NCBI GenBank assembly: GCA_000151295.1
Contig: GG745364.1
Span: forward strand, 189,357-253,356
DNA: 64,000 bases
Direction: 5' to 3'
DNA from: Allomyces macrogynus ATCC 38327
Taxonomy: Eukaryota; Blastocladiomycota; Blastocladiomycetes; Blastocladiales; Blastocladiaceae
The notes under the pieces are model-generated. The model had not been told where the DNA came from, did no database searches, and saw only the letters and a list, made by a program, of their open reading frames with translations. The translations under genes and the position numbers were made by a program. Positions 11,338 through 22,979 of the stretch are shown here, piece after piece (position 1 is the first letter of the stretch; the number at the start of each line of letters is the position of its first letter).

Positions 11338-13758
11338 ATGAGCAATCTATCAAGTTTACTACTGCGCATTCAGCGGGCCGTGACCCGGCGCGACACGCTT
11401 GCCGCCCTGCGCGAGGCCGAGCACCACGGCCTCTTTTCGCCGCCGCTCGCCGAAGCCGCGATCGACCGCGTCCTCCAACGGCCTGCGATCTCCGAGGAGA
11501 CGACCGACACCATTCCCGAACTCGAGCCGACCGATCCGACGCAAAATGCGACTGGATTCGCCAATCTCGACACGGCCAACGCACTTTCCACCCAATCGAG
11601 CGCGCCCGCACCTGTCACCGCGTCCGTCGACGACGGCGACCTGTCCCCCGCTGCTGCTCTCGCCGAAATCCTGCGCACACCGCACCTCACCCGCCTCGAC
11701 CTCGTCTGGGGCCCGACGGCGTTCCGCGGCATGATGCGGCACCTGCGCGAGCAAACCCCCCTTCCCACGACGGCCATTGCGCGACTGCACGCGCAGTACA
11801 CGCAATCGCCCGATCTCGTGCCGATGCAGACCATGGTCTACGTGCACGTCACGGCCATCGAAGCCGCGGCCGCAGCCAACCACGGTGTTGGCGTTGCACG
11901 TGCGCTCGACCGCGCGTGGGCCGCGTCCAGTTCGCGCGGATACCGCGCGTCCGTCGCCTCGGCCGCGATCGTTGCGTACATTTCCAAGCTCAAGGACTTG
12001 GATCGGGCTGTGACTTTGTTCGAGGAGACGGCCGCGGCCGGCGTTGTTCCCACGCGGCAAGCGCTGGCCGCGCTTGTACAGGCCGTTGTCCAGCGGCACC
12101 AGCGCACGCGGTTCGACCGGCTGGAAAAGTACATTGCGCAGCGCGCTGACGCGATCGTGCCGGACACGCACCTGCACAACCAGCTGGTTCGCGGGATCGC
12201 CACGTTCCGCGGGGTCAACGAGGCCGAAGAGTACGTGCACGCGACGATGACGGCGGCCGACGCGTCGACGTACGCGATTCTCGTGCAGGTCGCGCTCGAC
12301 AAGGGCCAGCCGGAGCATGCACGCGCGTTACTTGCCCGCGCCAAGACCGCGAATTTGCCATTGTCGTGGCACGCGTACCGGCCGTTCCTGGAGGCCGCGG
12401 CGCGCAGGGGGGATCTCGAGGCGATTGACCGCGTCTTGGACCAGGCGCGTGCGGACCACGAGGGGGCAGCCGCGGCCATGGCCAAGGACTCGGCGCGTGT
12501 CGCGGACGTGGTGGTCGGCGCGCTCGCAGATGCCGGACACGACGAGGCCGCACGGCAAATGGTCGCGGCGCTCCCAGCCGAGGCGAGGACCGTGGGCGTG
12601 TACAATGTCTGGATTCGCGCTTTAATGCGGCGCAACCAACTGGACGAAGCCGTGGCGGTGCTCGACCGCGATATGCCCGCGGGCGGCGTCGACCCGGACC
12701 CGGTCACGTACAACACGCTCGTGCACGGGCTCGCGAAAGCCGGGGACTGGAAGCGCGCGTTCGAAGTGCTCGAACGGACTGCGCACCCGACACGGTCAAC
12801 GTTCAATTCACTCATGCTCGCGGCAGCGAAAGCCAAGGACGCGGCGATCGTCGATCTCGTCCGGAAACGCATGACCGACGCAGGGATCGAGCCCGACGCG
12901 ATCACATACGACGCGCTGATCGAGGCCTGCCTCGCGACGGACCGGTTCGCGGTCGCGCTCGAGGTGGTGGAGACCATGGAACGCAACGCCGCGGCGGACC
13001 CTAACCAGCCGCGTCCGACACTCAAGACGCACATGGTTCTGCTGCAGTACCTCGTCGACGAGGTCGCGCCCGACAAGACACGCGGGACCCGTGCGCCGCC
13101 GTCGGCCCGCGCTAAGAGTGTGAAACTCGATCCGAAATCCGTGCACGTCATGATTCGCGAACTGCTTGCGCGGATTGACGCGCACGCGAGCGACCACTCG
13201 CGCGCATCACTCGCAGCACTGCTCAACGTGTATTCGCGCTTGAAGCGGCACAACCAGGTCCTGGACACTTACTTGGCACTCGCGCCGGAGGTGGGGTTGA
13301 CGGCGCAGATCATCGACTCGGTGCTCAATTCGTGCCGTGCCGCGCGCAAGCCCGAGACGGCCGCGCAAATTGTGCACCATCTCGACCCGTTGCCGGAATC
13401 GGCTACGGCGATTCCGCCGCCGGGCGTGTTCACGCTGCGGCCGCGGCACTGGGCACTGTACCTGGACACGCTTGCGAGTGCGGGGCAGTTTGATGCGGCG
13501 TTGGCGGTGCTCGACGGGCTGGAGCGGCGGCAGGGGGAGGTGCGTCCGGATATCGGGATGATGGAGGCGATCACACGGCCGTTGCGGAATGCGAAGCGGT
13601 ATGATGCGGTCGACCGACTGCAGCGGCATTTGATGGCACGGTACCCGTCGATTAAGGAGGAGTTGAGTATCACGGGGTATGATCGCGGGTTTGGTGGGGA
13701 CCGGTTTGCGCGAAGGGGGCCGGGAGCGGTTCAGAGCAGGGGGAGGTCATTTGAGTGA
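11338..13758 (+). CDS. Pentatricopeptide repeat (PPR) protein, probably mitochondrial
   Basis: An intronless frame of 806 residues. The start 'MSNLSSLLLRIQRAVTRRDT' is rich in Ser, Leu and Arg and compatible with a mitochondrial presequence. From about residue 150 the protein is a chain of ~35-residue helical hairpins. The clearest PPR units are 'DPDPVTYNTLVHGLAKAGDW' (about residue 450), 'IEPDAITYDALIEACLATDR' (about 520) and a repeat starting 'RPRHWALYLDTLASAGQF' near residue 700. P-class PPR proteins bind specific single-stranded RNA and act in organellar RNA stability, processing or translation; no catalytic C-terminal domain (SMR, DYW, PRORP) is seen. It cannot be matched to a named yeast factor by eye because PPR sequences diverge fast. 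The C-terminal ~25 residues are Gly/Arg-rich. Confidence 0.88.
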   Translation: MSNLSSLLLRIQRAVTRRDTLAALREAEHHGLFSPPLAEAAIDRVLQRPAISEETTDTIPELEPTDPTQNATGFANLDTANALSTQSSAPAPVTASVDDGDLSPAAALAEILRTPHLTRLDLVWGPTAFRGMMRHLREQTPLPTTAIARLHAQYTQSPDLVPMQTMVYVHVTAIEAAAAANHGVGVARALDRAWAASSSRGYRASVASAAIVAYISKLKDLDRAVTLFEETAAAGVVPTRQALAALVQAVVQRHQRTRFDRLEKYIAQRADAIVPDTHLHNQLVRGIATFRGVNEAEEYVHATMTAADASTYAILVQVALDKGQPEHARALLARAKTANLPLSWHAYRPFLEAAARRGDLEAIDRVLDQARADHEGAAAAMAKDSARVADVVVGALADAGHDEAARQMVAALPAEARTVGVYNVWIRALMRRNQLDEAVAVLDRDMPAGGVDPDPVTYNTLVHGLAKAGDWKRAFEVLERTAHPTRSTFNSLMLAAAKAKDAAIVDLVRKRMTDAGIEPDAITYDALIEACLATDRFAVALEVVETMERNAAADPNQPRPTLKTHMVLLQYLVDEVAPDKTRGTRAPPSARAKSVKLDPKSVHVMIRELLARIDAHASDHSRASLAALLNVYSRLKRHNQVLDTYLALAPEVGLTAQIIDSVLNSCRAARKPETAAQIVHHLDPLPESATAIPPPGVFTLRPRHWALYLDTLASAGQFDAALAVLDGLERRQGEVRPDIGMMEAITRPLRNAKRYDAVDRLQRHLMARYPSIKEELSITGYDRGFGGDRFARRGPGAVQSRGRSFE

Positions 13759-14096
13759 ATAGATAACGGTTGGCGTTTGATTCTTTGCTGATGCTCTGCC
13801 TTTGCCCGGCAGCAAGCGCGTCAGCGGCTGCCGCGGTCAAGACAGCATGGACAATGAATGATGTGGACGAAGCAGCCGATGCCAATGCAGACGAGGACTG
13901 CCAAATCCATTGCATCCAGATGGTGCGCGCCCCTCGGTTCGACGTGGAGCGTTCGCTGACCCAACCACACGCGACCAACCCACGTCAAGTCCACACCAAG
14001 CTCGCCAAGCTGCCAAAGTCCTCGACGTCTCCACATTCGACAATCGGAAACCGACCCCGCGCCCGCTGCAAGCATCCGCAACCGCACCCGTCAACC

Positions 14097-15499
14097 ATGG
14101 TCCAAATCAACATCCGGTCCTCGAGCGAGGCCAAGACGACCGTCGACATTGAACTCGACGCGTCGGTCACCGACCTCAAGGCCGCGATCGCCGCCAAGCT
14201 TCCCCAGTACCCGGCCGACCAGCAGCGGCTCATTTTCAGCGGCCGCGTCCTCAAGGACGAGGACATTTTGAGCTCGTACAAGATCGTGCGTCGCTTCGGT
14301 TTGCAGATGCTGAACGACAGCAACGAGCAGTCGACTGACGCTGCGTCATTTGCATGAACAGGCCGAGGGCAACACGATCCATGTTTGTACCATTTTCTCG
14401 CGATGAACCTCTTCGCGCTGCTCGGAAACTTGACCATGAGCCACGCGCCTGACCACGATGCCATTCTCGATATCGCAGGTCATCAAGTCGGCTGGCGCGC
14501 CGCGCGCGACCACGGCAGCTGCACCAGCTTCTTCGAGTACGCATTTCGCCTTTCCCTTCGCTGCAATCAACGATCGCTCACCGCGATTACCCGATCCGAT
14601 AGCCTCGTCCCCCACCTCGGCCACGCCCGCGACCCCCGCACCGACGCCTGCGACCCCAACTTCGGGTACCGCTGGTGCGATCCCTGCCGCGGCGGCCAAC
14701 CCATTTGCTGCGCTGCTTGGCGGTGCCGGTGCCGGTGCCGGCGGGTTCCCCGGGATGGGTGGGATGCCCGGGATGGGCGGGATGGGCGGGATGGGTGGAA
14801 TGCCCGGTGGTATGGACCCGAACGCCATGGCGGCCATGATGAACAACCCGGCCATGCTGCAGATGATGTCGGCGCTCATGTCAGTACGTGTCGACGGATT
14901 GCACCTTCTCCGCGCTCGTTTCATGACCCTAACCTCCCGCGTGATTTGTCTAGAACCCGCAATTCATGGACAACATGATCGCGAGCAACCCAATGCTCGC
15001 GCAAGTCATGACCCCGGAGACGCGGCAAATGATGCAGACGATGATGGCCGACCCGAACATGTTGCAGGCGATGCTGTCAATGGGCGGCGGGATGGGCGGA
15101 ATGGGCGGGCTCGGCGGTTTCGGCGGTATGGGCGGCATGGGCGCGGCTCCGGCCGCTGGCACTGGCGCGACTCCGGCCGCGGGCGGGGATGGGTCCTGCC
15201 GCAGCGATCAACCCGCTGTTGTGGATGGGCGGTCCCGCCGGCGCGGCCATGGCCGCACAGCAGCAGGCGCAGCCGCAGCAGCCGCCGACTGAGCGGTATG
15301 CGACGCAGCTCGGGCAAATGGCCGAGATGGGGCTTGTCGACCCGGAGCGGAACCTGCGCGCACTGCAGTTGACGGGCGGGAACGTGCATGCTGCGATCGA
15401 GTGGTACGTGTGCACACGACCGAGATGCCGTTCGATGAGAGTTTAGACTGACGCGCGATTGGGTTGGTACACGGTAGGCTGTTCAATAACCCGCAGTAG
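14097..15499 (+). CDS. DSK2: Ubiquilin / DSK2-type proteasome shuttle factor
   Basis: UBL-UBA shuttle that carries ubiquitylated clients to the proteasome. Exons: 14097-14285, a 21-nt microexon 14362-14382 (AEGNTIH), 14479-14883, 14954-15403 and 15478-15499. An extra in-frame intron (from a GTACGC at about 14537 to a TAG at about 14601) is possible in the third. The N-terminal ubiquitin-like domain includes '[18 protein letters not shown]'. The middle is Met/Gly/Asn-rich with STI1-type repeats ([13 protein letters not shown], '[19 protein letters not shown]'). The C-terminal UBA domain reads '[14 protein letters not shown]' and '[20 protein letters not shown]' and ends the protein. At about 15185-15189 (a G run) the frame shifts by +1 between the Met/Gly region and the UBA domain. 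Because the UBA is intact, I read this as a sequence error or recoding, not gene death. Confidence 0.9.
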
Positions 15500-17144
15500 A
15501 CCGACTCGGGATGGAATGGGGGTCGAGGAGACAAGGAAGCTTTATGATGGTTCAAACATGTCGCTTTTGGTTTACCGATATGCAGGGAAGACTGGAGCGC
15601 TCCTTTCGAGCAGCAGCGCATTTATGATCGTTTATGGGACACTGGAGAAGAGAAAGAAATCGAATCGGACAAAGTATCTTGACGAGCTTCAGCACCTGCT
15701 GAACAGAGGGGAGCCGATCCAAATCAGAGACCAATTTTTGGCGTTCATAAGCGGCAAAAACTGACAATGAAGTGGGCGCGCGAACTTTTCATCAGCACTC
15801 GAAAAGCTGGAATTACTGCTCCAACAGGAATCAAACCTGTCACGAAGCGGAGAAACTGAACACCCACAAGAAGTGTTATCATCCCGTGGATATTACCATG
15901 ACAACGGGCCCAGAAACGAGCAATCACGATTTTTTGCCTTGACAGCCTGGGGTCACACTCAACAACAGACACTGACAGGAATGCACCAACAACATCACGA
16001 CATTCTCTGCCCCACCAGGCCATCGCTCTTCTGCAGAGCTCGCCCTTGGTTGTCATTGATCTCGACATTGCAATTCTTGGATCGCCTGTGCTTTCTTCCC
16101 CTTCTTCATGGCAACAACTGGTAACGCATGCGAATGACAGCATGCCCCAGGCTGTTGAGATCCTCGACCCGATTAAGGAACGGCCTGTAAATAGGCCAAC
16201 TCGGCCTTGTCGAAGATCTCAACTTTGTAGACCATCAACAGCGGGTTGATGGATTGAGGCTACCAGATGGGGGAGCGCGTTGAATATGATTGACTGGGGC
16301 AGATTACAATCACATGAAGCAGGGCGCACGAATGATGGATAAGCAGCGTCTTCAGCGACTGGATTGCTGCCTTGTGGAGCAGTTCCCCATGAGCGTGCGC
16401 CTCGTTGAAGTCCGCTTCATTCAAGTTGATCAAATCCAGATGCTGACAGTGCACCTGCAAGGGTTCCACCGCCATGGCAATTTCGCGGTGAGGGCAGCCC
16501 ACTCGATGGCACAGCCTCTTCCACAAGCGCACTTGGTGGGAAACGTCGGAAACCTGACGGCACAACTGTTAGAAATCAATGAGGTCAAGCCAATGATTGG
16601 GGGTGTGTTCCGCGAATGAACCCATGTATCGAAATGATTGATACACACTTGAACAAACCGCATCAAGTCGCACGGCAGCGCCAAGGCCACAGCAACGACT
16701 TCAAAGGGCATCGGCAGGCATTACAGCCATCGAGTTGGCGCGAGCGGGAGGTATAGGCGCGCGCAACATGTATCTTGACCGTCGATGAGCAGGTTTGAGG
16801 ACTAGCAGGCACTGCGAGTCTATATTTGAAGTCAACAAACCGAACGACGCGGCCGACCATCGTGACTAGAACCATGTCGATTCGAATGTGGTCAAAACCG
16901 AACTACGAGAAATCGACTTGGAAAGGCAATTTCTCGCCCTCCCCAACTCGCTTGTTTCGCCTGCCATCGTTGATTCATTCCTGATCGCCACGTTGGCAGC
17001 GAGAGCTTAGGTTCGGCCCACGTTTCTTGCAAGCAACGGCTGGGGCCCGCCCTACCCTCCACGTCCGCACCAAGAACATAATTTACGGCTTTGCATCTAA
17101 GGTATTCAACTCCACTCCTCACCCACTCCACCACATCCACCCTC
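15500..17144. other. Lower-GC region without a supported gene
   Basis: About 1.6 kb, visibly richer in A/T and in TG/CA than its surroundings. Short frames at 15459-15764 (+) and 16260-16711 (-) lack motifs and codon bias. The minus frame has a few leucine-rich phrases (LDLINLNEADF) that could be a relic of a repeat protein. The 3' end (from about 17092) is copied at 55.6-55.76 kb together with the Slo last exon. Confidence 0.4.
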
Positions 17145-17599
17145 TCAACTCGGCGACCTCGACGTCACCCCCACCACCCCCTCCTCCCTTGCCCCCACCC
17201 CACCAACTCCATCGGTCGCCTCACTCGCCTCGCCACTGCCGCGCCACACTTTACTCAACACATACAGCACGTCCGAGTCCTTGAGCACCACCTCCGGGTG
17301 CGGTGCCGTATACACGAAACTCGCGGAGTTCCCCAACACTTTGCACGGCGCGCGGTAGAGCCCGACGGCAATCACGCCGTGCTGCAGGCACAGGTCGACG
17401 AAAATCGTCTTGAAGGGTAATCCGACGTACTCGGACGGCACATCGATCGTGTAGAGGAACGACGGTTGCAGGCCGAGTTCCCGGTCGAGCCGCAAGTGCG
17501 TGCGCGTGCGCACGCCGGCAAAAAGTTTCACGATGTCGAGGACGACCGGGTTGTACTACGAGGAAGAGAGAGATGGTCACCAACCGCACAGAAAGGAAG

Positions 17600-17665
<66 letters not shown>

Positions 17666-20600
17666 CGCGCGTACATAGTGCTGGATCAAGATCGTATCCA
17701 ACAAATCCGGACAAAACGCCTCGCCCGACGCAAACTGCGGCGCATAGAACATTTTCCAGCGCGGCGGGATGCCCGGTGTTGGCGGCAGTGCTGCATGCTG
17801 CAATTTCACTTGCTCTTTACTCGGCGACCCGTGGATGGGCAGCACCGGCATCGGACTGGGTCCGTACCGCGGCGGCGCATATGCCGCGCCCATATTCGTG
17901 AGCAAGTGCTCGGTCGATGCCGCGCGCGACTCGGACCCAAGGGCGGCGGTGCGGATCGACGTGGCCGACGCCGCCGCGGACGCCGAGTCCGTGACGGTGA
18001 TCCGCCGACGCAGTCGCCGGCGCGCCTCGCCGAGTAATGTGGGCGGGGCCACGTGCATCGACGCGTCGTCGATCGACGTCGACGACAGTCCACGTGCCGG
18101 GATGATCACCGGCGGCGGGATCAGCTGTGAGCCGACGGGCGGCGCCGGCGGTGGCGGGTAAGGCGCGAACGTTGGTGCCGCCGGCACATTCGCCGAGGGC
18201 AGCATCGCGTGCGTCGGCGGAACCCCGTTCGTCGGTACCGACCGCGGTTTCCCGTCTAGGACCGGGCCGGTGGGGTACGTCCACGGTGTTGCCTGCAGCG
18301 GGTGCAGCTTGTACTGGTGCGCGCCGGCGACGCCCGCCATATCAGACGACGGGTCGAGGTACTTGATCGCGTTTACTATCCGAAAGCTCGACCATCGTGT
18401 ACATGTTCCCGCGCCGCGCGAGGGTGCTCGGTGAATCGGGCGCGGCGCCTGTGGCCGGTGGGCCCGGTGGGCGCGCGGCCACGTGCGCGACAAGGTGCCG
18501 CGTCAGGATCGGCGCGAGGTCGACAAAGTCGTCGCTGCCGCCGCCGTTCTCGTCGGTCTTGCCCCCGCGCCCGGGTGGGGATGACGGTGCGGTACTGCGT
18601 TCCAGGTCGGACAGGATCACGACGCGGTCGGCGGCGGTCACGTTCGCGCGTAACAAGTCTTTCCTTCGCCGCGGGTTGCCCTGCAGGTAATGCACGAGCG
18701 GGAACGGCGCGAGCACGCGGAACTCGTCGTGGGTCGGTAAATTCGGCGACATGAACAGGATCGGCCTTAGGTCTTCGGCGGGAATGTGCGCGGCGCGCAC
18801 GGTCGTGAGAAATCGGAACAGGTACCACGACGGCGTGATCACGAGGATGTGGCCCGACAAGTCGCGCGCGTCATCAAGAACCACGTCGGTCACACGCGTT
18901 GGCGGGGTGCGGAGCAGGTGGCAGAGTGAGACTTTGCGCGAGTCGGTGAAGGGCGCTTCCGGCTGGTCGATCAAGTACGGCGTGCCGAGGAGTTTTGGGA
19001 GGCTTTGCAGGAGCGCTTCGGGCGGGACGATCGAGGTGGTGGTGGGGCGGCGGCCGAGCGTGAACCGGCTCGCGGGCGCGGACGAGGGCATGGTCGTGAA
19101 GATGGGCGGGTGGGCGTGCAGCGATCGCTCGAATTGCTCGGCCGACTAGTGATGGGTGTATGCCACGAGGGTCAGTCCGAGCCAAAGCGTGAACAGGTGA
19201 AGCCAAGTGAGAGGCGCGTACCATTGCCTGGATCAAGTGAATTTCGTGTAACCCTTGGGCAATACACACGAGCTCCTCGTTGCCGCGCAATACGTACTCG
19301 GCGCCCGGATTGAGAATCACATGGTAGTCGATCGTCTCAAACTCGGCGGTGCGGTGCAGGACCGGAATGCGCACGGCAATGACGACGACTTGGAACTCGA
19401 GTAACAGATACTACCCAAAACGCCCCCGTCAGTCGATCGACTCCACCGGGTGGAGAAAATTCGCAACAAAACGTACCGCGGCAATATGATGAAACTGACA
19501 CCCGCGAAACAACTCTGGCACATGCAAATTATAAATCTCGTGCCCCATACCGTCCCCATACTGCGCCATCCATGGCACCTCGTAATGGTCCTCGGGCGTC
19601 GTCGTCGAAATCAGATTGATAATCAGCGTTGCGACGCCACGGTGGATACAGTTGGAGCCGAGCAGACTCTGCTTCATCTCGTCCGCACAGACGACTGCCG
19701 TCGAGTGCACCGTATGGTACCTCTCAAACTCGGGCCGGTGCGTGTAAATGTACAAGTGCGTGAGCGGCGCGTGCCGGACGACCGACCAGACGCGCAATAC
19801 GTTGCGCTCGTCCTCGGCGGTCGTGTTGTTGCTGATGAAGAAGACGGCGTCGGCCGAAGCAATTTGCGCGCGTTGCAGGTCGGCGTCGTTGAGCGCCGAG
19901 CCTTGGATGTAGAACACGCGGTCGCGGAAGAGGGGGGCGTTGATCAGCGCCTTGACGGCGGTCGGTGGGCGACGGCGACTTAGAAACACGACTTTGAGCG
20001 GCTTCGACGTTTCCTATTGGGGTTGGGCCAACATGGAATGCGTGTGAGCACGGCAGAGCAGAGCCGGAACGCGCGCGCCGAGCGAGAAAAGCAAACGCAC
20101 ACTGTGGAACAGCGCCTGCAAGAGACTCGACACGAGCCGCGGATCCTCGAACCGGCCAATGAGCACAACGTGCTGGAGGCGCTTGCGCTTGGAAAACGTG
20201 CCGCCACCGTCGCGCCGCACTTTCCACGTCTCCACGGCCGAGCTGACGAGTCCAGGCACAAACACAAACGAGACCTAGAGGGACCGTGTCAGTTAAGAAC
20301 TAGACTGCCAAACGCACGGCAAGAATCAGAACAACGGACCAGAATGCCCACGACCACGACCAACTTCCCTTGCCACGACTTGGGCGTCATATCGCCGTAC
20401 CCGACCGTCGTGAGCGTGACGACCGTCACGTAGACCGAATCGATGATCGTGAGCGACTGGTTGCCAAACATGACTTCGGCGTATTGGAACGCGCACATGG
20501 TCACGTAAATGATCCCGACAATGGTCGCGACCAGCGCCGTCAGCTTTTCGCGTAGCGCGTCCACGGCCTCGATCGTGTCCGACAGCTCGAGCCGAATGTG

Positions 20601-22312
20601 CAGGAACCGGCGCAGACGCGAGATGCACGGGATCGACCGGAGAAAGTAGGGGATGTAGAGGAGCCGGCCATTGTACAAGAAGATGGAGACAAAGAAGGGC
20701 ACGGTCGTGAGCAGGTCGACGGGCGTGTCCCACGAGACTAGCGTGCGCAGCAGGTCGTCGGAGAAGGCGAGTCGCGAGACAAAGGCGACCAGGTTGATCA
20801 TTGCGAGGGCTGCGGTGCTTGAAGAACACGAGTAAGCATTTCCGAATCTCGCGAAAGAACAGGGTGGAGAAACAACGTACACAGGCCCACGATGTATATC
20901 GGAAACGGCCGCGGGACCCACAACCACGGCGGGTGGAACCCTGGCATCGGCACCTGCGTGTCCAGCGTCGGGAACATTGCCGCCATTTCGACCAAGTAGA
21001 GCACAACGAGCGCCAAATCCGTGACCAGATGCAGCAAAATGAAAAACGCGCGCAGCGGTTTCGACTCGCGCACGCGGTCAAAGTGTCGTCCAACCGTCAA
21101 CGCCGACCACAGGTGCCCACCAAATCCTTCCAGCGGCGACTGCCGCGCCTTGCGGTGCCGCCGCTCGTAGACGTACCGCGCCGGATTGATTGACTGCAGC
21201 GATGCCGTGTTCATGGCCGACGTGCGCCGCGTCGGCCAATTGGCGCGCCACGTGCGTCGGTACTTGGTGACATGGTCCTGGAAGTCGGCAGACAGACCGA
21301 GATCCGACATGGTCGACCGGTCATGCTCTTCGCGCCGCATCTGGCGTTGTTCGTGACGCATGCGCAGCAGCGACGGGCGCCGGGTCGGGGTGGCGTTCGT
21401 GTTGCCGGCGAGTGGAATGCGACTGCGGTGCGGAGCGGCGCCCTCTGAGTCGGACGTGGACGCGCCAACGTGTGCGTCGGTCTCGTCCTCGCCCACCTCG
21501 TCAGCGTCATCCTCGTCATCGTCCTCGTTCTCGTCGTCGTTCTCACGACCCGCATCGTCTCTTCTCCGCCTCCCCCCACTCCCAAAGAACCACGACGACC
21601 GGAAATCATTCGTGTCCATGGTCTCCGTGCGGTCAAACGGCAAGTCGATCGGCTGCGTGTGCGTGTGGAACCGCTGCAGCGGAATCGCTGGCGCAAACGC
21701 CGACACACTCCCGCCTGCACCCAGACCTTCGCTCATTGCGCTCCCGACCGCCTGGTTCGTCATGAACCGGTCGCGCAAACGGCCCGACTGGTGCCGCCGT
21801 AGCCGGTGCTGGAACGTTGGCAGTGCGTCATGCGACGTGCCACCCCACAATTCGTCGACCGAGTGCGGGCGGAACAGGCGCCGGCTGTTCATTCGTGCGG
21901 TCGGGGCCGACACGGGCGACGCGAAGTCGGGCGAGGCGGGGTCGAGAAGAGCGGCGGTCGCGGGCACGCTGAACGGTCGCGTACGTCCGCCAGACCCGCC
22001 GTCGCGCCGGATCGTGGGCTCGGAACGCGGTGGAGGCGGTGGCGGGAGCGGGATGGACGGGAAATCGGGCGGCGGTGGGGTCGGGAAGTCGGCGGTCGCG
22101 TCGATGGTCACAGGCGGCGCAGCGAGCGGGTCGTCGGAAGTGGCTGTCGTGAAGCGTGTTCGCCACCAATCGGCCGAGAAGCGGCGGCGCGCTGGTGAGG
22201 GTAGTGATCCCTCGTCGGCACCAGCGTCAACGGTAATGTCGGGCGCGGCCATGATGTCGGGTCCGTGAGCGCTCGTCGAGGCCGACCTGTCGCTTGGGCT
22301 GGTCGAGCTCAT
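17145..22312 (-). CDS. Slo/BK-type potassium channel alpha subunit
   Basis: Seven exons (22312-20881, 20809-20340, 20274-20101, 20013-19477, 19410-19222, 19145-17675, 17555-17145) give about 1560 residues. A ~415-residue disordered N-terminus precedes six membrane segments: S1 about 420-445, S2 470-493, an Arg-bearing S4 ('YFLRSIPCISRLRRFLHI'), S5, the pore loop with filter 'TTVGYGDM' near 612, and S6 ('GKLVVVVGILVSFVFVPGLV'). Two RCK gating-ring domains follow: RCK1 with 'FYIQGSALNDADLQRAQIAS', and RCK2 with 'SGHILVITPSWYLFRFL' and 'MLPTHDEFR'-like segments. This layout fits Slo1/BK channels rather than Kv or CNG channels. The RCK2 calcium-bowl position reads 'YLDPSSDM', lacking an Asp run, and is followed by a ~190-residue Pro/Ser insert. 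One extra base near 18372-18374 breaks frame by +1 in exon 6. The start is the first ATG in frame. Confidence 0.9.
17602..17660. repeat. (GA)n microsatellite in a Slo intron
   Basis: An almost pure 59-bp GA tract in the last intron of the channel gene; on the coding strand it is a CT tract lying between donor and acceptor. The duplicated copy at 55.2 kb has a much shorter CT tract at the corresponding place, so the repeat has changed length since duplication. Confidence 0.97.
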
Positions 22313-22979
22313 GACGCGGTAAAGGTCGGAGGCACTTGATCGCGTTGGGCTGGTCGTGTGTTCGTCAATGGTCTGTCGTGTCGTTGGCGGTTGCGCGAAC
22401 AAGTGCGCCGTGTCGGTGGGTGCGTGCAGTCCACGGGCGGGCGCGCGTCAAGGTGGATCGGTGGGCCGGCCGCCAGGGGCTTGAAGATGGCGTGGGCGCT
22501 GGAGTGGTTGGCCGACCGGGCGCGACGCGCGGGGTTGCGGGAGAAGAGGGCCTAGCGAGTGGCGACTGAGCCGCGACGGAACGGAGGCCGTGAGGGCCGT
22601 GGCACGTTCCGATATTCGATGCACCACGCAGTGGCACTTCCATGGTTCTGGAACTGCACCAACACTCGGCCGCCTCGTCCCCTGAAAAGGCAGAAGCATC
22701 GGCTGTCTCGCTGCGTATGGCGTGACCGCGAGGCCCCGCGGGGCTCGGCTGTCGGCAAAACCACCGAATCACACTGGTCTTCTCATCTTCTCTCTCCGGC
22801 CAAGGCGTGTCCGCTCGCCTGCTGTCGCCGGCCCCGTCCTGCACGACCAATTTGGCCCCGACCTCACGCCAAATACTTACTGCACTCTCTTCTCTGCTCC
22901 CGTACTGCCCTCGGCGCGACAAGCCCGCCGCTCGCGCCCCTGATCCGACGCTCCGACCTCGCCGCCACCATTCCATCGC
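22313..22979. promoter_or_regulatory. Divergent intergenic promoter region
   Basis: 667 bp separate the start codons of the channel (-) and the amino acid transporter (+), so both promoters must lie here. No convincing TATA box is visible and I do not assign individual sites. Confidence 0.4.

Noticed and set aside
16260..16711. Leucine-rich minus frame as an F-box/LRR gene
   Set aside because: Two overlapping short frames without repeat periodicity, start context or G/C third-position bias.
22313..22402. Extending the Slo start to position 22402
   Set aside because: That would require a TTG start; the first in-frame ATG is at 22312 and upstream residues are not conserved-looking.
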